From Anisus vortex (taxonomy: Eukaryota > Mollusca > Gastropoda > Planorbidae), in contig OX421500.1 of NCBI GenBank assembly GCA_949126835.1, positions 44,424,114 through 44,488,113 of the forward strand: 64,000 nucleotides of DNA, given 5' to 3'. Below are positions 1 to 9,669 of the stretch, piece by piece. Under the pieces are notes generated by a model. The model had not been told where the DNA came from and did not search any database. It saw only the letters and a program-made list of their open reading frames with translations. Both the position numbers and the translations under genes were made by a program. The stretch's first letter is position 1, and every line of letters starts with the position of its first letter.

Positions 1-1399
1 CACAAATTGAAACATATCAGCTGTAAAAAAATAAAATTCCAAAATTTGAAGAAAAATTCCATTCAGCCCCCACCCCTTCCCTGTGGCTTCGCCCTTGGGC
101 TGATCCATCTGATTTTATTACACCCTTTAATTTACATACAGTTGTCAAAGTGTGTAACATATTGTTACAAATCCGGGTCTTCTGTTGTCTGTTTACGATC
201 TTGTTCACTGCGAAATAATGAACTCAAGCCACTCTATGAATCTTCAAAGAAGAATTTAATGTTTGAACGTATGTTCAATAAAAAAAAACAGTAAACTTGA
301 CTGGTTAATAATAAGTGGCTTCTTAATTGTAGCTAAGCAAAAAATCAGCAACAAACCTAACAGAACCAATGAGAGCTTTATATATAGATATTGGTGCAGA
401 AAGTACTAGAATGGATTTTCATGAACCTTTCCGAATACAAAAGAAAAGACGTACTAGAAGGTGGCAGAGACTACGAGAAACATTATTATATCTGCACTGA
501 TATAATTCTCGTATAAGGGAATGGGATGGTGAATTCTTTAATAGCAAACACAGCCATCGAAGCTCCAGTGGTAAAATCCGTTGTTTTGTTTTTTTAACTG
601 AATCACATTACAACCTTAAAAACTCATTTCCGTACAAATATTCGAAACATTTTTAAAACAAAATTTTGTCATTTTTCCCATTTTTTCTTTTTCATTTTTC
701 TCTCTTTTTTTTGTTCTTTTTTTTTTTACGTGCTTTTAAAATGTATCCCCTAGGGACGTGACACCCTGGGCGGAACGCTCCCTTGCTACTATGCCACTGC
801 TGTAATGCTTTATTTATTTATTTATTATTGCTAATTTGCATGATATAGAAGCCAACAGCAGACAGATTAGGCCTATATAAAACAACAATTACAAAAATAA
901 ACACAATATACAAAAATAACTTAAAAATGATATTCAATCTAGATTCTAGATCTAGGCACTGTACAATATGTTTTTATTTTCTCTGCTGTATTTGCACTAA
1001 GGAGGAAGTTTATCAAAACAAAAAGAAAACAAAAGAGTCAAATATTTTGTTTACACTAAAGGCCATTGAACCAATATTTAGAGCCGGAAGTTGAAGGTCT
1101 ACATACTAGATCTATTTCAGAATTTCCGAACTGTTTCAGGGAAATAGGCGACCGAAACTTGCAAGTTTATTAAAAAAAATTAATACCAGTCGATAGAAAC
1201 TAGATTTTAAAATATTTTTGTTTAAAAATGTACCAGAATAAGAGCTTAAGTGCTGCTGTATCTGACACATTATGTATTCATGACTTTTTTTTTCTTAATT
1301 ACAACAAAAATAATCGTATTATTCAATGCATTTAGTGGAATCCCCGATAGTGGGATCGGAAATTCCCATTTGTCCTATGCCTATTAGCCGTGTTGATTG
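1..1399. other. AT-rich intergenic sequence, no gene recognised
   Basis: No reading frame here looks protein-like. The stretch has T-rich and A-rich runs and a TTTA microsatellite near 810-826. At about 750-803 a block ends GCTACTATGCCACTG; read on the minus strand it begins CAGTGGCATAGTAGCAAGG, which resembles the terminus of the MITE at 12936-13097, so it is probably one end of a decayed DNA transposon whose partner end I could not find. Confidence 0.4.
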
Positions 1400-1560
1400 T
1401 TGTAATAGTTTATCTTATCATATTTATAAGTTTACAGACATTCCTTCTAAATAGAAGATTATTACGTCCACTAGGCCCAAAACTCCTGCAGGGCGACAGG
1501 GATCCGTCGGTGGCAGGGATAGAACCCGCGACATGTCAGTTGGTTAAAATGCTATCTCAC
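1400..1560 (-). mobile_element. tRNA-derived SINE, family B (hairpin-tail family)
   Basis: Read on the minus strand this has a tRNA-like B box (GGGTTCTATCCC type), the body ending CCTGCAGGAG, then the tail GGACGTAATAATCTTCT followed by AGAAGGA and TGTCTGT. The tail arms GACGT and ATGTC can still pair, with one G-U wobble. It lies directly beside the LINE 3' end at 1561-2065, which carries a homologous tail. Confidence 0.7.
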
Positions 1561-2065
1561 ATTAGTTAGGCCTATACTAGAATATGCAGCATCTGTATGG
1601 GACCCATAAACTAAAGAAAACATTAAAAAATTAGAACAAATTCAAAAAAGAGCTGCAAGGTTCATAACTAGCGAATATTCCCAATTAACAAGAGTAACAC
1701 CATTAGTCAAATCATTAAACCTAGAAACACTAGAAGACAGAAGGGCAAAGAGTAAAGTAGTAATAATACATAAAGCATTAAACTCTAATTTAGAAATACA
1801 ACACAGTAGCAACCTTTTGCAAATCTCAGATAAACATAAGGATAGAAACACTTTCCTTGTCCCTTATGCGAAAACAAATGCATATAAGTACTCTTTCTTC
1901 CCGAGTTACATTCGGGCATGGAATGGGTTGCCTGAACAAACCAGGAAAACCAGTAACTTAACATCATTTAAAACATTAATAAAAATGTAAGACTAGACTC
2001 GGACCACGGATGAGCGTAGGACGCAATAATCTTCTTTATAGAAGGAGCGTCTGTAATGTATAAGA
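1561..2065 (+). mobile_element. LINE 3' end, hairpin-tail family: C-terminal ORF fragment plus 3' tail
   Basis: The plus strand translates, with an internal stop, to the C-terminal end of a non-LTR retrotransposon polyprotein: a segment resembling RPILEYAASVWDP, then KRAARFI, then SFFPSYIRAWNGLPEQ, ending at a stop near 1988. It is followed by the 3' tail GGACGCAATAATCTTCT...AGAAGGAGCGTCTGTAATG. The element is 5'-truncated; no reverse transcriptase core is present. The tail forms a hairpin (CTTCT with AGAAG, GACGC with GCGTC) and is shared with SINE family B. I infer a Jockey/CR1-superfamily LINE, clade not determined. Confidence 0.7.
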
Positions 2066-2700
2066 TAAGGTTAAGTAAGGGGCTCGGAAAATGTATCGGG
2101 TATTTTTTCGCTTAATGCGGCCAAAAATATGTTTATGTGTCTGACATAATGTTAACGAAGGTAAACAAATATTAACGGGGTAATGAGTGTCCCTAAAAAT
2201 AGAATATGCCTATGTCGTGGTTCTCTAAATTGACGAAATATCGGCAACCGGCTCCTTTCGTCTGATTAAATGCTTGCCCACTCGAGAGTTGACCGATTTC
2301 TGTATATTTAAGGCATGTTAAACTTACTGACCAATCAGAACACAGGAAGCGTAATTGTCTTTTTAAATCCTTGCTATGGACTCTGCTATTTTGACTTTGC
2401 TATTGTAGATAGCCTATATTTCTGGCAAATCTGAGGACGACTGAATGACCCACTTCATGTCATCCTATCGAGCTAAAACTTGAATAACAGACGTTTAAGA
2501 CGACGACAACATATTTCTGTCAAATTTTAAGCCGCATCCCCCCCCCCCCCCTTTACCTTTACAACCCCAAAAATCAGTTTTTAACAGTTGTTGTTTTTTT
2601 ACACTTTATGATGTGCATTTGTTAAATCCTTATTGAATCCACTTGATTGGAATATTTTATATTTTCCACTATTTTATAATCATTTATAGATCTATCAACT
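2066..2700. other. Intergenic sequence, nothing recognised
   Basis: AT-rich sequence with a poly-C run near 2538-2551. No gene, terminal inverted repeat or tandem array is visible. Confidence 0.5.
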
Positions 2701-2855
2701 TCGCTTTCTAGGGGTCATTCCTTCTTTCTAGGGGTCATTCCTTCTTTCTAGGGGTCATTCCTTCTTTCTAGGGTCATTCCTTCTTTCTAGGGGTCATTCC
2801 TTCTTTCTAGGGGTCATTCCTTCTTTCTAGGGGTCATTCCTTCTTTCTAGGTGTT
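2701..2855. repeat. 20-bp minisatellite, about 8 copies
   Basis: Tandem copies of a unit containing TCTAGGGGTCATTCCTTC. One unit lacks a G; the others are nearly identical, so the array is young. It lies in intergenic DNA. Confidence 0.9.
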
Positions 2856-3714
2856 AAATGGCAACGTTTTCCGAAGGCTAATTATAGATTTTGTTTAATG
2901 CATAGCCTAGGCCTATTATCAACATATCAAGTTTATTACAACTGAGGGACAGGAGAAGTAGGCCTACAGATAGCAGGTCAATGACCTTAGGTCAGTTCTC
3001 TTATTGGTTGTTGCTGTTGTTTGTTTTTGGACATTAGGTCCACCTTCCAAATTGGCGGAAATTCGAGGATTACAACCGAGACAATTATTTTGCGAGGGAG
3101 GGGGGAGGGGGAAGGAGGTGAGTTAACAAAAACCGAAACTGACGCAGACGCAGAAGTCAAGAAAATCCAAGCTTGGACTTTCAAAGGTAAATATAGAATC
3201 ACTTGGTTTATTTAATGTCTAATCGGAAATTCAATTTCAATATAGTTTTAGATCTTTATAGGCTTAGGCTAAGCGTCTATTAAAGAATATGCAAACAAAG
3301 TGAGCTATTTATAGCCTAAGCATTAACGCATGAAAGACTTTGAACTGTCGTGGGCCCAAATGTTATTAGTTACTATAGTTACTTAATGAAATAATTAATA
3401 AAGTAATAACTGAAGTAAAAAATAAAGTAATTAATGAATTAAAAACGAAGTATTTAAGTAAGTAATTAGAATATTAATTATTGAAGGTAATTAATTTATT
3501 ATTATTAGGATCGCGAATTAATGAAGATATATATTAATTAATTAATGATACAGTAATTGTCGAATGCTAAATATTTAGACCTATAACAGTTTTATTTTTG
3601 GAAGAACATCATTATTAACAAATCATTGAGTATGATTCACAATGGGCCTTGTGTGATGCTAAATTGTAGATTAAGACCTTTAATATACATATTTTTTAAA
3701 TTTTAAAGTCGATT
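2856..3714. other. Intergenic sequence, nothing recognised
   Basis: AT-rich, with a run of loosely repeated TTAATGAA/AAGTAATTAA words at about 3380-3550 that looks like a decayed simple repeat. A purine-rich tract GAGGGAGGGGGGAGGGGG lies near 3097-3117. The short open frames here show no recognisable protein. Confidence 0.4.
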
Positions 3715-3880
3715 GTTCTATACTGCAAGATTATGGCATCCCATGCTAATCCATGGTTTGTGTTAAGCCTTACAATTTATGTTATGGTTTTAAATGATGC
3801 TAAGCTTGTTTATTTACTAGTTTGCTCGGGCAACCCATTTCATGCCCGGATGTATATAAATATAGAGAGCATTGATAATA
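3715..3880 (-). mobile_element. Fragment of the hairpin-tail LINE 3' end
   Basis: On the minus strand this aligns with the 3' part of the LINE copy at 1561-2065: the CCCGGGCATGAAATGGGTTGCC segment (compare GGGCATGGAATGGGTTGCC) through the stretch ending near CCATGGATTAGCATGGGATGCCATAA. It is degenerate and lacks the hairpin. Confidence 0.55.
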
Positions 3881-3923
3881 CTGTATTAGTTCTTAAAATC
3901 TTGGGGACTGGTTAAATTTCCCT

Positions 3924-3924
<1 letters not shown>

Positions 3925-3969
<45 letters not shown>

Positions 3970-4020
3970 CAATTTCTGTCATATATAGGCCTATATCTAT
4001 CTATCTATCTATCTCAATCT
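3925..4020. repeat. TATC microsatellites
   Basis: Two (TATC)n runs separated by a short duplicated segment (CAATTTCTGTCATATATAGG and CAATCTCTGTCATATATA). Confidence 0.95.
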
Positions 4021-4094
4021 CTGTCATATATATATATACCGTATATATATATTATTTGATTAAAATTCTCCCCTACCTAGAGAAATTAAGTGGC

Positions 4095-4278
4095 GGGGGG
4101 GGGGGGGGGGGGTAAATGAAAAGACAAACAGATAGTCAGATAGACAGCTTGATAGATAAATAGATAGATGAGTACGTAGGTAGATAGATGGGTAATTAAA
4201 TAGATAAATAGATAGATGGGTGGATAGATAGACAGACAGATAGACTGACAGACAGATAGACAGATAGATAGATAGATC

Positions 4279-4322
<44 letters not shown>

Positions 4323-4360
4323 ATTGATTGATTGACAGAAAAGACAGAGAGATAGATAGA
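4095..4360. repeat. Poly-G tract with GATA and GATT microsatellites
   Basis: A G run of about 18 bases at 4095-4112, then a degenerate GATA/GACA array to about 4277 and a GATT array to about 4335. The open frame across it is a product of the repeat. Confidence 0.95.
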
Positions 4361-5029
4361 TTTACATAGGCACTTTCTTTTAAGTAGATATAATTAATAA
4401 CTAATAAGGGCTTCTGGTGCGCGGTTTAAATCGAGTTTCGCATATCTAATTACATAATTTTATGTTAATGATTTTCCTGAAAAGCTAAAAAAAAAAATTT
4501 CCAATAGTCCTCTGGCAATAAAAAAGAAGCTATCGGGCTACTTGTGTAAGAATTAATCAAAGCCTTTTGTTGTTTTTATTTATTTAATGTCTAAATAAAT
4601 ATTTCTAATGAGAATTTACCTTTAATTTTCTTTTATTTTAAACTATTTTACTTTTTAATATTCTATATTTCAATGATTAAAATGTTGTTATTGTCTGTTA
4701 ATTGATATCGTCAAAAATCGGAAATTTTGTAATAACACAGAATTCATATTTAAAACCGCTTTGCGTGTCATTTGCAACATAAAAAATAGATTTTCATTCC
4801 TTGGGCTACTTTTAGATATAATATATAAGACTCGCAGACTCGTAACAATAGTTTATCATAGCCTTAGATAATTTGTCTTGCATTTTGGAATCTTCTCTTA
4901 CAGCCTAGAGTAGAGTCGAATATAAAATTTAAAAAGACTAGACTATAATAATATTTTTTTTTAAATCTTGTACTGATAGTATTTGTTTAATTATTGTCGT
5001 GTGTCCCAAAAGCCAAAGAACTCCACAAA
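4361..5029. other. AT-rich upstream region of the carboxypeptidase gene
   Basis: No gene or clear promoter element is recognised. The region just before the first putative coding exon is very AT-rich. A TATA-like word could be chosen at several places, so none is called. Confidence 0.35.
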
Positions 5030-6793
5030 ATGGCATTCGCCGTTAACGGTAAGTTTTCTTTTAATATTCATAATGTTAAAAATAAAATTATGATTCTAGT
5101 TTCGATTATAGAAAGTTCAACTTCTGAACTTACTAGTGAACGAACATTCATTATTTTTGCTTTGATCTTTTTTTTCATTATAATTGATACTATTTTAAAA
5201 AGTTATCAAAATTCAGCCGTCATGTATGTCATTCAACCCAGCCACATGTATGTCATTCAACCCAGCCACATGTATGTCATTCAACCCAGCCACATGCATA
5301 TCATTTAACCCAACCACATGCATGTCATTCAGCCTTGCCAAGTCTAATAGCTAGTGTGTCATAAAGCTCAACTATAACTCATATATTTTGATTTCTCTTT
5401 CTGATCAATCGTGTTTAACCTTTATACTTTTTTTTCAGCTGCTATGAAAAAATCCCTGAGTAAAAGCTTTTTGGCGTGGGTCGTGCTGTTGTCCCTGGTT
5501 TGTTCAACATTTTCCCATGCGCCTTTATACTTGACCAGGCTTAAAGAAATCGGCAAAACCAGAACCGCGAGGAACCTGAGCCTGGTCAAGGGAGGTAACT
5601 GTGACATTCCCACGAGTTACTCCGCCTACATCACGGTCGGCAAGCCTCTCAAAAATCATCTTTTCTTTTGGCTGTTTCCGTCCAAACAAGACGAGATGAC
5701 CTCGCCTCTGCTCGTGTGGCTACATGGCGGCCCGGCAAGGTCGGCGCTGGTGGGTTTGCTCTGGGAGAACGGTCCTCTCGGAACCGTTGACCAGAACGGG
5801 ATCGTGGGCTGCAGGCGGCCCGACGTGTCGTGGACCGAATCGATGTCTCTTCTCTACGTCGATAGCCCTGTTGGGACCGGCTTCAGCTACACAGAGAACA
5901 ACGGCTACAGAGCCAGCTTGAGTGACATTTCCAGAGATCTTCACGAGTTTCTTAATCAGTTTTATGAATTTTTTCCTGAATACAAAAACAGGGAACTTTT
6001 CATCGGCGCTGAAGGTTACGCCGGAAAGTTCGCCATTCTTCTTGCGTACCGGCTACACGCCAAAGGAATCAGAGTAAAAAATGGAGCCCATCCCGTCCCC
6101 AAGCTAACAGGGCTTTACCTAAATGGCCCATTTTTCGCCCCTGAGATTCAGATGGCTTCTGCTCGGGATTTGCTGTTTTCATTAGGTCACATCTCTTACC
6201 GAGAGCTTTTGGAATACAGGAAATTGGTGAAGAACTTTTTCAGCAAAAGCGTCATTGCCGGCGATGAAAACTACACAGATTTGTACTACAAACTAACGAA
6301 TAGCGTACAGATTCAGGGATTAACGGAAAACTACGTAAAGAAACAATTTCTTGATTTTTCTCTCACTGATAAACTCATCAATGACGTCTTGAAAAAATAT
6401 CTTCATGTCGGAGACAGGAACTATACCTTTTATAACTATACAATAGCAGAGATGCTCATGCCTGTTTATAGGCAGTCAGTGAAAGATAAGCTAGCGGAAA
6501 TCATGGACCAGTTAAAAGTTTTGGTAGCTTCTGGAGAATTCGATTCGCTCTTCTCTCCAGGTCTGGTGGACTTCGCCCTGATGTCCACTCCATGGAGTTT
6601 ACAAGAGAATTTCAACAACTCCAAGCGGAGTGAATGGAATAAGGGACGCAACTTGGCGGGATACTTCACACACTTGGGCAAGTTGTGCCGAGTGGTGATT
6701 TCGGGAGCTGGGCATACGACATCGTTGGATAAGCCAGGGATCGTCCGGGAAATGATGAAACGATTTGTTGACTCTGGCTGCGTTCGTGATTAA
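5030..6793 (+). CDS. CPVL-like serine carboxypeptidase (peptidase S10), predicted inactive: catalytic Ser replaced by Gly
   Basis: Family S10 carboxypeptidases remove C-terminal residues in lysosomes or secretory compartments. Exon 1 is 5030-5048 (starts MAFAVN, donor GTAAGT) and exon 2 is 5439-6793 after TTTTTTTCAG; the join keeps frame and gives 457 residues. An alternative start is the ATG at 5444 (449 residues), which places a signal peptide (MKKSLSKSF, then a hydrophobic stretch ending STFSHA) at the very N-terminus. S10 landmarks are present: LFFWLFP, HGGP, ENGPL, VDSPVGTGFSY and FFPEYKN. The nucleophile motif G-E-S-Y-A-G reads A-E-G-Y-A-G, so the Ser codon is GGT at 6014-6016 (Gly191 counted from 5444). 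The oxyanion motif GGPGxSS reads GGPARSA. The Asp (GEFDS, codon 6542-6544) and His (GAGH, codon 6713-6715) remain. Several N-glycosylation sequons (NLS, NYT, NNS) fit a secreted or lysosomal protein. The single large exon suggests retroposition or intron loss. A 24-bp minisatellite sits in the intron and a SINE about 30 bp past the stop. Confidence 0.85.
5217..5340. repeat. 24-bp minisatellite in the carboxypeptidase intron
   Basis: About 4-5 copies of a unit containing ATGTATGTCATTCAACCC and AGCCAC. The last copies diverge (ATGCATATCATTTAACCC). It lies in the single intron, about 100 bp before the acceptor at 5438. Confidence 0.9.
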
Positions 6794-6819
6794 TATTCTT
6801 TTAGGAGTAGAGTGGATCC

Positions 6820-7080
6820 AGTCTGAGACATGGTGACCAAAGTTCCCGGGTTCAAATCCAGGTAGAGGCTAGGGCCGGTTCCCCGGGTCTGCAGGGTGTC
6901 CCTGAGTCTACCCAGATCTGAAGGGTACCTGACAATATTTGGAGAAAATTAAAGGCGGCTGGGCGTTGTGCGGGAATTACAATCCCCTAGTATGCCGAGG
7001 CCAAGGAAACTTGTGAACGCTGCTTCACAGGCCTTAGAGATCAGTTGGGCTGACAATGGGAGGCTACTACCTTTTTATCT
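6820..7080 (+). mobile_element. tRNA-derived SINE, family A
   Basis: Head with a B-box-like GGGTTCAAATCC, then the family A body: GTCCCTGAGTCTACCCAG, GGGTACCTGA, AAAGGCGGCTGGGC, AACGCTGCTTCACAGGCC. It starts close to the stop of the carboxypeptidase gene and so probably forms part of its 3' UTR or flank. Confidence 0.8.
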
Positions 7081-7224
7081 ATAAGAACTTCAACGCTAGT
7101 CCCATTTTATACAGAACTCTTACAGATTTGCAAACAGGGCAATCGTTTTATACCAGCATTTATATAGTGCTCTTCATATAACAGTTTTTATTATAGTTTT
7201 CCTAGAACAAAACCAACACTATCA

Positions 7225-7455
7225 TAGCTTAACAAACAGGGCAGGAATTTTAAGATTTACAAACAGGGCAGGAATTTTAAGATTTACAAACAGGGCAGGA
7301 ATTTTAAGATTTACAAACAGGGCAGGAATTTTAAGATTTACAAACAGGGCAGGAATTTTAAGATTTACAAACAGGGCAGGAATTTTAAGATTTACAAACA
7401 GGGCAGGAAACTTTAGATTTAGAAACAGGGCAGGAAAATTTAGATTTACATCAAA
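7225..7455. repeat. 27-bp minisatellite, about 8 copies
   Basis: Tandem units containing AGGAATTTTAAGATTTAC and AAACAGGGC. The last two copies are diverged (GGAAACTTTAGATTTAG). Because 27 is a multiple of three, the repeat gives a spurious minus-strand reading frame. Confidence 0.95.
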
Positions 7456-7937
7456 TTTAATTAGTCCAATCATAATACTTCTGGCGGATAGAATTTTGCC
7501 CAGAAAGGGCGAATGACTTTAAGTTTTCTTTTAAAAAAATATTTAGTAGGCCGACTGTTTTTTGTTATGTTTATTTGATTGTCGGTAGACTTGTGCTTTT
7601 GTGCATAAATGCTTTTCGATTTTGTTTATTTTATTTTTTTATTTCTTGGATGAAAGTTTCAAAAAAAAGAAATTAAATGTAAAAAAATGTAACAATAGGC
7701 CTACACTGTGTCATTGTTCTTTTGTGTTATTTGTGTGTGTATGTGTATGTATTTGTGTGTATGTGTGTGTATGTGTGTGTATGCTGCTATTGTTGTAAAT
7801 CTCCATGCAGATAACATATCCATGTGATGTTGATATCAGGAAAATCAATGTTACCAAACTTGACAAACACAGGCGGAATACTGCAATATAGTGGCAACTG
7901 TCTATGTGCGAGGGAATAATTTATTTAGCACAGTACA
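7456..7937. other. Intergenic sequence with a GT-rich run
   Basis: Nothing gene-like. A degenerate (GTGTGTAT)n microsatellite lies at about 7729-7782. Confidence 0.5.
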
Positions 7938-7945
7938 CTCTACAC

Positions 7946-8296
7946 CAGGGGTCGGGAACCCATGGCTCGCGAGCCAGGTGTAGCTCTTTTGATGGCTGCA
8001 TCTGGCTCGCAGACAAATGTTCGATTATTAAAAAAATGTTTTTTTTAGACTTTTTGATCTACATATAAATTGCACATCAATATTTCATTCTACAAATGAG
8101 CTAAAGTCTAATACATCAGAAAAATTCAGAGACATAATTATTGTAGGCTACTTTTAGTGTTGAAATTACACAATATGTAGGCCTACACATTTACGTGAAT
8201 TTTTAGTTTTAAACATAATGTATGGCTCTCACAGAATTACTTTTCAAAATATGTGGTATCCATGGCTCTCTAAGACAAAAAGGTTCCCGACCCTTG
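7946..8296. mobile_element. Non-autonomous hAT-type MITE with 8-bp target duplication
   Basis: The termini are CAGGGGTCGGGAACC and its inverted partner GGTTCCCGACCCTTG. The flanking octamers CTCTACAC (7938-7945) and CTCTACTC (8297-8304) match at 7 of 8 positions, as expected for an aged 8-bp hAT target site duplication. Subterminal blocks (GGCTCGCGAGCCA, GATGGCTGCATCTGGCTCGC) recur in inverted orientation in the copy at 38933-39309. No transposase is encoded. Confidence 0.85.
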
Positions 8297-8304
8297 CTCT
8301 ACTC

Positions 8305-8856
8305 AGACTACACAGAAGGCCTAAACACTACACCGTAGACCTACACACTATAACACCCTGTAGGCAGTAGGCCTTAAACACTGCATGGGAACATTTGCCC
8401 ATGCGGATTGAGGAAGGGTGCGTAAAGACCCTGCCCTCTCCCCCACTCGCCATCCAACCAAGTAATTCATGCTACGCTTTTGATCAACTCTCTATGAAAT
8501 TACTATGAATGAAGCCTAGGCCTTACACTGCAAAGAAAAAGTTTCAAGTCAATAAGAAAACAAACAACTATAGATCTAGGTATATTATTAATATATTTTT
8601 ATTTTTTTTATAAAAGGGACTCTAGCTGAAGATTATATTTCTTCTTCATCTTAGTCAGTCTGCAGAGCAGTGTGCTCTATGTTTTTTTGTTGTTGTTTTT
8701 TGTGTGTGCTATTGTATTGTTGTAGGCCTACATTAATTTACATGTAGAGTGATATCATAGAAATGTTGAATCAGAAGATCATATAACATGGTTTTAATGT
8801 AAAGAAACGTCACGTTATAGTGTTACCGATATATATATTTCTTTTCCTTAGGCCCA

Positions 8857-8941
<85 letters not shown>

Positions 8942-9669
8942 GCCACTCGCTCCCTGTGCTATCTCCGGACCCCTCTCTACCGGTTTTCAACTTGATTTAG
9001 TTAATAGTAGATAATAACACTAGTCTTGCATGCATTCCAACAAATGGTATAGAATACTTGAATATTTAATACGTCCGTTGTCAGTAGTAGGTAGATACGA
9101 TATATACATAGAAGAAATACTCGAGATGAAAACATACACGGTGTAATAACAAGATATGAACAAGAACTGACTAAGCTTAAAATTCAGACTAAACCTCACG
9201 CACAAGGAAAGATAACAAAATAATTGTAATGATAATAGCGAAATACTTTCTTTCCTATATTTTAAAACACATGATTTCGCGCCATTTAAAAGTAACACGA
9301 TACTAAAAATTGGTATCGATATTCAATTATTACAAAATACATACTAACTTCTTGAAAATTAAAAAATTAAAACTCACAATAATTAAAATGCTCGTTCGAA
9401 TGTTTACTTCTATTATGGATTATGGACATTTCAATAAATGATAATGATATAGCAATATTTTTACTAGTGAACTTTCCAGTGGAAATTTGAGGAGTAGTTG
9501 ATGGTGCACATTTTATTTTTAATACTCGCTTATCTGAATCGAAACATGTCAACAAAGTACTTCGACTTCATCACATGCGCAATCAACAAGTGTGTTACTA
9601 TAATATTTCCAGCAAACCAGAATGTCAAACGTGTAACAATTTTGAAACACCATCAACTAGGGCATTAAA
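8305..9669. other. Intergenic region and ORC2 5' flank, with a (TC)n microsatellite
   Basis: A (TC)n tract occupies about 8858-8939. The rest is AT-rich. ORC2 transcription should begin somewhere in about 9300-9660, but I see no decisive promoter element. Small frames on either strand here do not resemble known proteins. Confidence 0.5.

Noticed and set aside
5411..5443. Start of the carboxypeptidase at the GTG at 5411
   Set aside because: This stretch is the polypyrimidine tract and acceptor of an intron; translation starts at 5030 by splicing or at the ATG at 5444.
9367..9555. Divergent small gene upstream of ORC2
   Set aside because: A 62-codon minus-strand frame with no recognisable family, conserved neighbour or convincing splice site.
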